Origin: Pseudomonas tohonis
Lineage (GTDB): Bacteria > Pseudomonadota > Gammaproteobacteria > Pseudomonadales > Pseudomonadaceae
NCBI RefSeq assembly: GCF_012767755.2
Contig: NZ_AP023189.1
Span: 4,590,001-4,654,000 of the forward strand
Length of the DNA stretch: 64,000 bases
Direction of reading: 5' to 3'
Part shown: piece after piece, positions 8,580 through 16,583 of the stretch
Layout of the letters: each line of letters opens with the position of its first letter
Numbering within the stretch: the first letter of the stretch is position 1
Notes under the pieces: model-generated
The model's database searches: none
What the model was told of the DNA's origin: nothing
Seen by the model: the letters and a program-made list of their open reading frames with translations, nothing else
Program-made: the position numbers and the translations under genes

Positions 8580-9163
8580 CGTGCGGAGGCAAGCGTCTTG
8601 AGTGTCTTCTCGATGGCGCGAAGATGGCCCAGCAGGCGCGAGCTTCGGTCTCTAGCTTCCAGGTACTCGCCTTCGACCTTATCCCGGAGATGCGGCATAT
8701 CATCGAGGAGCAGCTTGTATCGCTCCGCCTCGCCCATCGATGCGAGGAAGTCCAGCCTGATTTCCTTGAGGAGCGCCTCCAGGTGCTGATCCGCATCGAC
8801 TGATGGTTGCGGCACCGCCGCATTATCGAACGCTGACGGCTCCTGCTCTGGCTCACAAGCAGTCTTATGGCTGTTCTCGAACCCGTTGTCGATCAGCTTT
8901 AATTGCAGATGTGCCGGAATCGGCTGCAAGTGGTAGACCTGTCCCCGCGAACGGCGCTCTTCATCGAGCACAACCCAACCCATGCGCAGCATTCGGCGGA
9001 TCTGCTCATACACATAGCGGCGCACATCACCGATACGGAAAGTCATGCCATCCAGGCGCTTGGCATAGGCATCACGCAGTTCACGCGTCGTGAACCTTGA
9101 ACGCCCTTCCTCCTGAAGCAGCTCATACAGACGCCTGTCGAAGGTAAACGAGGCCGATTTCAT
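8576..9163 (-). CDS. Winged-helix-like protein of unknown function, partner of the truncated helicase
   Basis: 195 residues. I do not recognise a named family. The N-terminal 75 residues (FDRRLYELLQEEG, RFTTRELRDAYAKRL, YEQIRRMLRMGWVVLDEE) look like a winged helix. The C-terminal half is charged and probably coiled coil (EALLKEIRLDFLASMGEAER to LLGHLRAIEKTLKTL). The ATG at 9163 is preferred over the upstream one at 9250 because the conserved-looking domain starts there. It is complete and divergent from the XRE gene at 9268, with the control region between 9164 and 9267. Since its helicase partner is destroyed, it is probably an orphan. Confidence 0.6.
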   Translation of the reverse strand: MKSASFTFDRRLYELLQEEGRSRFTTRELRDAYAKRLDGMTFRIGDVRRYVYEQIRRMLRMGWVVLDEERRSRGQVYHLQPIPAHLQLKLIDNGFENSHKTACEPEQEPSAFDNAAVPQPSVDADQHLEALLKEIRLDFLASMGEAERYKLLLDDMPHLRDKVEGEYLEARDRSSRLLGHLRAIEKTLKTLASAR

Positions 9164-9267
9164 TGAGGCACCAGAAGAGTTAACGCAGAGGAAATGCGGA
9201 TTATAATCCGTGGCTCCTACGTCCGCAAACACACGATAGTGCCGCCTCAACTGGAATTGAGACGGTC

Positions 9268-9489
9268 ATGGATAAGTTGGCGAAGGCGTTAGGGGAACGC
9301 ATCCGGACGCAGAGAAAGGCTTGCCGGATTTCTCAGGATGCTCTAGCGCTGGCCTGCAGTATGGACCGTAGCTATATGGGGCGAATCGAGCGTGGCGAAG
9401 TAAACATCACCGTCGAGAAGCTGTATCGAATCGCAAGCGAGCTCGCTTGCGATCCATCCTGCCTTCTGCCTCGGTTGTCAGAGCTGTAG
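9268..9489 (+). CDS. XRE-family helix-turn-helix regulator (C-protein-like)
   Basis: 73 residues, all one HTH domain: LGERIRTQRKACRISQDALA, the recognition segment SMDRSYMGRIERGEVNI, then LYRIASELACDPSCLL. Size and sequence resemble controller proteins of restriction-modification systems and small phage repressors. It lies divergent to the winged-helix/helicase pair and about 370 bp ahead of the methyltransferase operon in the same direction, so it could control either. A weak hairpin with a T tract follows. Confidence 0.8.
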   Translation: MDKLAKALGERIRTQRKACRISQDALALACSMDRSYMGRIERGEVNITVEKLYRIASELACDPSCLLPRLSEL

Positions 9490-9570
9490 CTCCGCGTCTG
9501 ATCGAGAGCGGTGTTCAAGAAGGCCTGACCAGTCCGGGCCGAACTTCGCTCTCGGATGGCCCCTGCAACT

Positions 9571-9601
9571 GCAGACAACACTTGGAGGTCTGCGGCTTTT
9601 T
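9571..9601 (+). terminator. Possible terminator after the XRE gene
   Basis: GCAGAC (9571-9576) pairs with GTCTGC (9588-9593), followed by GGC and five T residues. It is a short stem with a long loop, so a weak call. Confidence 0.4.
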
Positions 9602-9860
9602 CGCATTAAAGAAGCGCCTTCCTTTATCATCCCCCGGCATCGTGTAGTGGTTGATTTCCCGGTCACTGGCTCAGGGCGCTCGGCTGTCGCCGCCGATGGC
9701 ATTAGGCATACGCCAATTCTGCTGAACAGAGCTGAGTTGCCGATGCTGACGCCAAGCCGACAGAGCAACATGTGCCGGCCAGGGGATGTAGCCATTACCC
9801 AAAATTTTTGCGGCCAAAGTCGCCGCCTTCGCGCATCAGCGATTTGGACAGTGGTAAACC
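9602..9860. other. Leader of the methyltransferase operon, no gene recognised
   Basis: No convincing frame. The stretch should hold the promoter for the methyltransferase. No clear ribosome-binding site precedes the ATG at 9861. Confidence 0.4.
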
Positions 9861-12638
9861 ATGAATGCAGTAGAAATTGAGTCCGCCATATCGGACCTGG
9901 CTCTTGAGCCCTTTGACGCGGCAGAATTCCCGTTCTCCTTCTTGGCTGCATTTGGCAGAAAAGACGCAGAGATCAAGCGTCTACGCGCTGGCAACAACAA
10001 CGCTTCGGACGTACCCGGCGGCGTACTACTGCGCAATAACATTCATATCGCCGCCTGCGAGCCCGGCACCGTGGGCGAAACGCTCAAGGCGCTGCGCACC
10101 AGCTCGGCCACCACAAAAGCCAAAGCCAAGTTCATCCTTGCCACCGACGGACAAACGCTGGAGGCCGAAGAGCTGATCACGGGTGAAACCATCACCTGCG
10201 ACTACCCGGACTTCCCTAACCACTTCGGTTTCCTGCTGCCGCTGGCCGGCATCTCCACCATCAAGGAGATCAAGGACAACCCCATCGACGTGCGCGCCAC
10301 CAGCCGCCTGAACAAGCTGTACGTCGAGCTGCTGAATGAGAACCCGGACTGGGCCAAAGCCGAGCGCCGCGCCGACATGAACCACTTCATGGCGCGGCTG
10401 GTGTTCTGTTTTTTTGCCGAAGACACCGACATCTTCACTGGCGATGGTCTGTTTACCAAGACGGTGGAGCAGTTCAGCGAGCGTGATGGTTCCAACACCG
10501 ACCAGGTGCTATCGGAAATCTTTCGTGCCATGAACATCAAGCTGACTGAGCGCTCCAGCGCTCAGCCGCGCCTACCCAGCTGGGCCAACAGCTTTCCCTA
10601 TGTGAATGGCGGTCTGTTCTCTGGCAGCACCGAGGTGCCACGCTTTACGCGTATGGCCCGCACCTACCTGTTGCACGCCGGAAATTTGAACTGGCAAAAA
10701 ATTAACCCGGACATCTTCGGCAGCATGATTCAAGCCGTGGCCGACGATGAAGAGCGCGGCGCTCTGGGCATGCATTACACCAGCGTGCCCAACATCCTCA
10801 AGGTGCTGAACCCGCTGTTTTTGGATGATCTGCGGGCGCAACTGGAGGCAGCTGGCGAAAACAGGGCCAAGCTGCTGAACCTGCGCAAGCGTATGGCACG
10901 TATTCGCGTATTCGATCCAGCCTGTGGCTCTGGGAATTTTCTGGTCATCGCCTACAAGCAGATGCGGGAGATCGAGGCGCAGATCAATTGTCGCCGGGGC
11001 GAGGCTCACAATAAGTCCGAAATACCGCTGACCAACTTCCGTGGTATCGAGCTACGCGACTTTCCCGCAGAAATTGCCCGTCTTGCGCTGATCATTGCCG
11101 AGTTCCAGTGCGACGTACTGTATCGCGGCCAGCAGGATGCACTGGCCGAATTTTTGCCGCTGGATGCGCAGAACTGGATTGTTTGCCATAACGCTTTACA
11201 GCTGGATTGGCTAAGCGTGTGCCCACCGACTGGTACAGGGGTCAAGCTTGTCAGCGATGATCTGTTTGGAACACCTCTTCAACAAGCGGAAATTGCATTC
11301 GAGAACGAAGGTGGTGAAACCTACATCTGCGGTAATCCCCCGTATAAAGGAAGTAAGTGGCAAACCGACGAGCAGAAAAGGGATATGGCTAATGCCTGGC
11401 AGAGACACCCGAAGCTCGCCAAGACGACAGACTACGTCACAGGTTGGTTCGCAAAGCTTCTAGACTACGTTGACAGCGAGCCTAGTGCCGTCGGCGCGTT
11501 TGTGGCCACCAACAGCATTTGCCAAGGGCAGCAGGCCATTGATGTATGGCCAGTGGCCTTTGAGCGTGGCTGCGAAATTCGCTTTGCGCATACATCCTTC
11601 ACATGGGCCAACCTTGCTAGCCACAATGCGGGGGTTACCGTGGTGATTGTTGGCTTAGGCAAGAAATCTGCAGTGTCGAAAAAGCTATATCAGGATGATT
11701 TACTCAAGCAATGCTCAGCTATTGGCCCGTATTTGGTACCAAACAGCTTGGCCTACGTCCTGAAGGCTAGCGACCCCATTGGTGAGCAATTTCCTATGTT
11801 ATTCGGCAATATGCCGCGTGATGGGGGGCATCTGCTTATGGGGCCTGACTTAGGCTCGCAGATGATGGCGAACGACACAGTTCAGCCTTACGTAAAAGGC
11901 TTTATGGGCTCTGATGAACTCATAAACGGTAAACAGCGATATTGCCTATGGATTGGTGACGACAAGGTCGAAGCTGCAAAGAAGGTCGACTTCATTGCAG
12001 AACGCCTGAAGTTAGTCGTCGATAATCGCAGCATGTCTGATGCGGAATCCACCCGTCAATTTGCCCAGAAGCCTCATCGCTTTGTCCAAATTGCAGGGTT
12101 TGCCGATAGAGACGCAATCGTGGTGGCCGCTGTTTCATCCGAGTTGCGGGAATATCTACCGGTTGGTTTTGTATCGGCAAATACTATTGTTAGCAACCTA
12201 GCTTTCGCCCTTTACGACGCACCATTATGGAATTTAGCGTTAATTGCTTCACGAATGCACTGGGTTTGGATAGGAACCGTGTGTTCAAGAATGCGAACTG
12301 ACTTTAGGTACTCCAATACACTCGGCTGGAATACCTTTCCAGTTCCACTGCTTACTGAACAGAACAAGGTCGATCTGACTCGTTGCGCCGAGGACATACT
12401 TCTGGCCCGCGAAGCCCACTTCCCCGCCACCATCGCCGACCTGTACGTCCCGGACAACATGCCGGATAACCTGCGCCACGCCCACGAGCGCAACGATGAA
12501 GTGCTGGAGCGTATCTACATCGGTCGGCGTTTTAGAAACGATACCGAACGACTGGAAAAGCTGTTTGACCTCTACACCAAGATGACAGCAGATACATCGA
12601 AGGCCGCGCCGAGAAAGCCACGAGGGAAAAAGGCATGA
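9861..12638 (+). CDS. MmeI-like class I SAM-dependent DNA methyltransferase
   Basis: 925-residue N6-adenine-type DNA methyltransferase. The N-terminal part (FSFLAAFGRKDAEIKRLRAG, then HFGFLLPLAG) resembles the MmeI family N-terminal region. A helical spacer follows, then SAM motif I VFDPACGSGNFLV (350-362), FRGIELRDFPAEIARLAL, and the catalytic NPPY (492-495). The remaining 430 residues should hold the target-recognition domain and end in a Lys/Arg-rich tail. I do not see the Asp...Glu-x-Lys nuclease core of MmeI-type fused enzymes in the N-terminus, so cleavage is probably supplied by the downstream genes. It is first in an operon with a nuclease remnant, a helicase and a GIY-YIG protein; the next frame overlaps its stop by 4 bases. 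Confidence 0.88.
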   Translation: MNAVEIESAISDLALEPFDAAEFPFSFLAAFGRKDAEIKRLRAGNNNASDVPGGVLLRNNIHIAACEPGTVGETLKALRTSSATTKAKAKFILATDGQTLEAEELITGETITCDYPDFPNHFGFLLPLAGISTIKEIKDNPIDVRATSRLNKLYVELLNENPDWAKAERRADMNHFMARLVFCFFAEDTDIFTGDGLFTKTVEQFSERDGSNTDQVLSEIFRAMNIKLTERSSAQPRLPSWANSFPYVNGGLFSGSTEVPRFTRMARTYLLHAGNLNWQKINPDIFGSMIQAVADDEERGALGMHYTSVPNILKVLNPLFLDDLRAQLEAAGENRAKLLNLRKRMARIRVFDPACGSGNFLVIAYKQMREIEAQINCRRGEAHNKSEIPLTNFRGIELRDFPAEIARLALIIAEFQCDVLYRGQQDALAEFLPLDAQNWIVCHNALQLDWLSVCPPTGTGVKLVSDDLFGTPLQQAEIAFENEGGETYICGNPPYKGSKWQTDEQKRDMANAWQRHPKLAKTTDYVTGWFAKLLDYVDSEPSAVGAFVATNSICQGQQAIDVWPVAFERGCEIRFAHTSFTWANLASHNAGVTVVIVGLGKKSAVSKKLYQDDLLKQCSAIGPYLVPNSLAYVLKASDPIGEQFPMLFGNMPRDGGHLLMGPDLGSQMMANDTVQPYVKGFMGSDELINGKQRYCLWIGDDKVEAAKKVDFIAERLKLVVDNRSMSDAESTRQFAQKPHRFVQIAGFADRDAIVVAAVSSELREYLPVGFVSANTIVSNLAFALYDAPLWNLALIASRMHWVWIGTVCSRMRTDFRYSNTLGWNTFPVPLLTEQNKVDLTRCAEDILLAREAHFPATIADLYVPDNMPDNLRHAHERNDEVLERIYIGRRFRNDTERLEKLFDLYTKMTADTSKAAPRKPRGKKA

Positions 12639-12763
12639 GCGATATCCCTGGTAGCCCGACCACGCCCCCCGAAGGCTACGGCGAGTGGTTAGCTGATCTC
12701 AAAGGCCGCATCCAAAATGCCCAGGCGACGGCACTCTCATGGAGGAAGAATCACAGTGACTAA
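12635..12763 (+). pseudogene. 42-codon remnant of a DUF1016/YhcG-type PDDEXK nuclease
   Basis: ATG at 12635 overlaps the methyltransferase TGA (ATGA). The first 30 residues, including PPEGYGEWLADLKGRI, look like the N-terminus of DUF1016 (YhcG family) proteins. After that the similarity ends and the frame stops at 12763. The remnant contains the ribosome-binding site and overlaps the start of the helicase. It may now serve only to couple translation of methyltransferase and helicase. Confidence 0.6.
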
Positions 12764-14867
12764 CACTACCAACCCGACCAACAGCTACACGGTGCCGTCG
12801 GTATCCATTGCTACGGCGCACACTGGGGCATCCAGCAAGGCCAATGAGCTGGGCATGCGTACCATGCAGGAACGCGCCTATACCAAGCGCGGCGAACAGT
12901 ATCTGCTGATCAAATCGCCACCGGCATCAGGCAAGTCCCGCGCCCTGATGTTCATCGCCCTGGACAAGCTCCATAACCAGGGACTGCAACAGGCCATCGT
13001 CGTAGTGCCAGAACGTTCCATTGGCGGTAGCTTTGCCGATGAGCCGCTGAGCCAACATGGCTTCTACTGGGACTGGCAGGTAGCCCCAAAGTGGAACCTG
13101 TGCAATGCCCCAGGCATTGATGAGCCGCGTGTGGCCAAGTCCAAGGTGGACGCCGTGCGCGCCTTTCTGAACAGCAGCGACCAGGTGCTGGTCTGCACCC
13201 ATGCTACCTTCCGCTTTGCCGTGGAAGAGTTGGGCATCGACGCCTTCGACAACCGACTGATTGCCATCGACGAGTTCCACCACGTTTCCGCCAACCCAGA
13301 CAACAAACTGGGCAGCCAACTTAGCGCGTTTATCAACCGCGACAAGGTGCATCTGGTTGCCATGACCGGCTCCTACTTCCGTGGTGACAGCGAGGCCGTG
13401 CTGGCCCCGTCGGAAGAGAACAAGTTTGAGACGGTGACGTACACCTACTACGAGCAGCTCAACGGCTATCGCTGGCTCAAGTCGCTGGATATTGGCTACT
13501 TCTTCTACACCGGGAGGTATGTGGATGCGGTCGCCAAGGTGCTGGACCCGGCGCTGAAAACCATCGTCCACATTCCAAACGTAAATGCCCGCGAGAGCCT
13601 CAAGGATAAGGAGCGCGAGGTTAACGAGATCATGAGCGCGCTTGGCGAATGGCAGGGTGTTGACCCAGCCACCGGCTTCCACCTGATCAAAGCCAAAGAC
13701 GGCCGCACACTGAAAGTGGCCGATCTGGTGGATGACAGCGACCCAGCCAGGCGCTCCAAAGTGCTCGGCGCACTGAAAGACCCGGCGCAGAAGAACAACC
13801 GCGATAACGTGGATGTGATCATCGCACTGGGCATGGCGAAGGAAGGCTTTGACTGGATCTGGTGCGAGCATGCGCTGACCATCGGCTACCGTTCAAGCCT
13901 GACCGAAATCGTGCAGATCATTGGCCGTGCCACCCGCGATGCAGAAGGTAAAGAGCGCTCACGCTTCACCAACCTGATCGCAGAGCCAATGGCTGATCAA
14001 GCAGCTGTAGCCGAAGCGGTAAACGATATGCTCAAGGCCATTTCTGCCAGCCTGCTGATGGAACAGGTGCTCGCCCCGCGCTATGAGTTCACCCCGAAAG
14101 ATACCGGGCCGAAAGAAGGCTTCAATTATGGCCCGGAGGGGTATCAACCGGGCGGCACCAACCTGGGTGTGAATGAAACCACGGGCCAGTTCCATGTCGA
14201 GATTAACGGCCTGACCACGCCGCAAAGCACAGAAGCCACGCGCATCTGCAAAGAAGACTTGAACGAAGTAGTGACCAGCTTCCTGCAGGACAAAACCGTG
14301 CTGGAGCGCGGCCTGTTCGATAAGGAGAACACCCTGCCGGAAGAGCTGACTCAACTGCGCATGGGCAAGATCGTGCGCGAGCGGTACCCCGATTTGAGCG
14401 ACGTCGACCAGGAAGCCATCCGCCAGCACGCCATCGCCGCCATGAACATTACCCAGCAGGCCAAGTTGGCTCTGGCGCAGGCAGATGCAAACGGTAGCGA
14501 CAACGTGCAGGGCAGCACAGCACTGCTTGATGGCGTGCGCAAATTCGTTAACGTGCGCGAGCTGGACATTGACCTGATCGACCGCATCAACCCCTTCGAT
14601 GCCGCCTATGCGGTACTGGCGAAGGCAATGGATGAAAAGTCTCTGCGCCAGGTTCAGGCCAGCATTGCCGCCAAGAAGGTGAGCATCCCCGAAGATGAGG
14701 CGCGAGAGCTGGCCAAGCGTGCCCTGCAGTTCAAGAACGAGCGCGGCCGCCTGCCCGACATCAACTCTGCCGATGCCTGGGAAAAACGCTTGGCTGAAGG
14801 CGTAGCAGCATTGGCACGCTACCGCGCCCAAGCCAAAGCGGCGCAGGGGGAATCCGCCAATGGCTGA
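12756..14867 (+). CDS. DEAD/DEAH-box helicase (restriction Res-subunit-like)
   Basis: 703-residue superfamily 2 ATPase expected to translocate on or unwind DNA for the restriction complex. From the GTG start: Walker A SPPASGKS (54-61), DEFH box (172-175), motif III-like AMTGS (203-207), and motif VI QIIGRATR (387-394) preceded by GMAKEGFDW. The C-terminal 300 residues are helical without a recognised nuclease core. The GTG at 12756 is chosen because GGAGG lies 9 bases upstream; an ATG at 12717 in the same frame would start within the nuclease remnant. It overlaps the next gene by 8 bases. Confidence 0.85.
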   Translation: MTNTTNPTNSYTVPSVSIATAHTGASSKANELGMRTMQERAYTKRGEQYLLIKSPPASGKSRALMFIALDKLHNQGLQQAIVVVPERSIGGSFADEPLSQHGFYWDWQVAPKWNLCNAPGIDEPRVAKSKVDAVRAFLNSSDQVLVCTHATFRFAVEELGIDAFDNRLIAIDEFHHVSANPDNKLGSQLSAFINRDKVHLVAMTGSYFRGDSEAVLAPSEENKFETVTYTYYEQLNGYRWLKSLDIGYFFYTGRYVDAVAKVLDPALKTIVHIPNVNARESLKDKEREVNEIMSALGEWQGVDPATGFHLIKAKDGRTLKVADLVDDSDPARRSKVLGALKDPAQKNNRDNVDVIIALGMAKEGFDWIWCEHALTIGYRSSLTEIVQIIGRATRDAEGKERSRFTNLIAEPMADQAAVAEAVNDMLKAISASLLMEQVLAPRYEFTPKDTGPKEGFNYGPEGYQPGGTNLGVNETTGQFHVEINGLTTPQSTEATRICKEDLNEVVTSFLQDKTVLERGLFDKENTLPEELTQLRMGKIVRERYPDLSDVDQEAIRQHAIAAMNITQQAKLALAQADANGSDNVQGSTALLDGVRKFVNVRELDIDLIDRINPFDAAYAVLAKAMDEKSLRQVQASIAAKKVSIPEDEARELAKRALQFKNERGRLPDINSADAWEKRLAEGVAALARYRAQAKAAQGESANG

Positions 14868-16068
14868 TATGAACGATGACGACCTGCTGGAGGCGCTGGG
14901 GGTAGAAGTCCCCACGCTCAAGACAGCCACTCGAACTCCTCGCGAAGAGCGCATCATCGCTGGTTTCGAGGACATTCAGCGCTTCTATCAGACCCACGGC
15001 CGCGCTCCGCTGCATGGCGAAGACCGCGACATTTTTGAGCGCTTGTATGCCGTGCGCCTGGATCAACTGCGCAAACTGCCAGAGGCACAAACCCTACTGG
15101 CCGGTCTGGATACTCACGGCCTACTGTCAGGTACTGCGGTCACCACGACTAATGTGGATGACCTGGATGAGGACGCCTTGCTCGCCGAGCTGGGCATCGG
15201 TAGTGAGTCCGTCGAGCAGGACGACATAACGGTACTGAGGCATGTGCGTTCCAGTGCGGCAATAAAAGCGGCTGAAGAGATGGCCGCTCGGAACCCCTGT
15301 AAAGACTTCGAGAATTTCAAGCCGCTGTTTGATGAAGTGGAAGTAGGCCTCAAGCAAAAGCGCTGGGTGACCAAGCCTTTTGGCAAGAACGCCAGCATTG
15401 AGGCTGGAGACTTCTTCATTCTGAGCGGGCTCATTGCCTACGTCGCCGAAGTCGGGGACACCTACAAAACGCCGAATGCGGAGACGAACGGGCGTTTGCG
15501 CGTCATCTACTCCAATGAGACGGAAAGTGATCTGTTGCTACGATCCCTACAGCGGGCGCTTTACAAGGACAGTGAGGGGCGTGCCGGATCTCGGCTGATC
15601 AAGGTCGACTCAGGCCCACTGTTCAGCGACATCGCCGAGCCGGACGACATAGAAAGCGGCACTATCTATGTGCTGCGCAGCCAGTCTAACCACCCCTTCG
15701 TGGCCGAGCACCGCGAGCTGATCCACAAGATCGGCGTAACCGGAGGCCGAGTGGAAACCCGCATCGCAGGCGCAGACAAAGACGCCACCTACCTGCTGGC
15801 TGATGTGGAGGTGGTCGCTACTTACAAGCTGCACAACCTGAATCGCACCAGGCTGGAGAACATCTTCCACCGCCTGTTCGGCGCAGCGCAGTTGGACTTG
15901 ACCATCGAAGACCGCTTCGGCAATCCGGTCAAGCCGAGGGAATGGTTCCTAGTACCACTGCATGTGATTGATGAAGCAGTTGAGCGTATTCGGGATGGAT
16001 CGATTACCGGTGTAGCGTATGACCCGCAAACGGCTCGCCTGGTCAGCGAAGGCGCAATTAAAGCGTGA
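14860..16068 (+). CDS. GIY-YIG nuclease family protein
   Basis: 402 residues. The C-terminal GIY-YIG domain (T5orf172/MUG113 type) has TIYVLRSQS (268-276, the GIY strand), HKIGVTGG (289-296, the YIG strand), the following Arg in ETRIAGA (301), and the conserved catalytic Glu at 333 in RLENIFHRLF. The first 130 residues carry acidic repeats such as DDDLLEALGVE and DEDALLAELGI. The middle region (about 150-250) may bind a partner or DNA. As last gene of the methyltransferase-helicase operon (8-bp overlap), it is the likely DNA-cutting subunit. Confidence 0.82.
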   Translation: MADMNDDDLLEALGVEVPTLKTATRTPREERIIAGFEDIQRFYQTHGRAPLHGEDRDIFERLYAVRLDQLRKLPEAQTLLAGLDTHGLLSGTAVTTTNVDDLDEDALLAELGIGSESVEQDDITVLRHVRSSAAIKAAEEMAARNPCKDFENFKPLFDEVEVGLKQKRWVTKPFGKNASIEAGDFFILSGLIAYVAEVGDTYKTPNAETNGRLRVIYSNETESDLLLRSLQRALYKDSEGRAGSRLIKVDSGPLFSDIAEPDDIESGTIYVLRSQSNHPFVAEHRELIHKIGVTGGRVETRIAGADKDATYLLADVEVVATYKLHNLNRTRLENIFHRLFGAAQLDLTIEDRFGNPVKPREWFLVPLHVIDEAVERIRDGSITGVAYDPQTARLVSEGAIKA

Positions 16069-16171
16069 TGATCATATCCGGGCGAAAGCAGGTCTTCGCT
16101 CCCGGATACCCCCTCGGATAGCAAACCACGCGTGTGCCCAACACGTCATAGTCGAGGCGGTATGCGAAATT

Positions 16172-16582
16172 TTAGCTATTGTGTATCTCTTCAGGCCTTT
16201 TCTTAACCAAGGCATAGAGATCCAGGTTGGGAATGGCATTGGCGTTCAAAAGCATCCTCTCAATCATGCGCAGTTGCTCTGCATTATTTCTTTTGAGAAC
16301 CGCAACCTCAGCCTTCAAATGCTCTATCTGCTCCACTAACTTTACTTCAGAAGCAGTTATCTTTGTGTAAAGGGAAGGCGTTGCGCCACGAAGTTCAGCT
16401 TTTTTGTTCTTATAATACGTATTGATACCCACATAAGTGCAGAGGGTTTGCCTAGTTGTTTTTATGCCAAGCTCAAGTTCAACCTTAGCCACCAGAGCAT
16501 CCCACGTCAGCTTACCTACCCACTTAGCCAACATTATCTCTATCTTACGCTGCTGCTGAGCTGATATTTTTGGGACTACCAC
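16172..16582 (-). CDS. Small coiled-coil protein of the recombinase module (TnpC-like)
   Basis: 136 residues from a GTG at 16582, placed 1 base after the stop of the large recombinase gene. A longer reading from an ATG at 16675 would overlap that gene by 92 bases. The middle has a helix-turn-helix flavour (LTWDALVAKVELELGIKTTR). The C-terminal half is a coiled coil (EVKLVEQIEHLKAEVAVLKR). Size, position and shape resemble TnpC, the accessory protein of Tn554-type elements, which modulates recombination. The assignment is by context and structure rather than clear sequence identity. Confidence 0.6.
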   Translation of the reverse strand: MVVPKISAQQQRKIEIMLAKWVGKLTWDALVAKVELELGIKTTRQTLCTYVGINTYYKNKKAELRGATPSLYTKITASEVKLVEQIEHLKAEVAVLKRNNAEQLRMIERMLLNANAIPNLDLYALVKKRPEEIHNS

Positions 16583-16583
16583 A

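Noticed and set aside
9478..9951. 157-codon minus-strand frame between the XRE gene and the methyltransferase
   Set aside because: No recognisable protein features, Arg-rich composition, and it overlaps the starts or ends of both neighbours.
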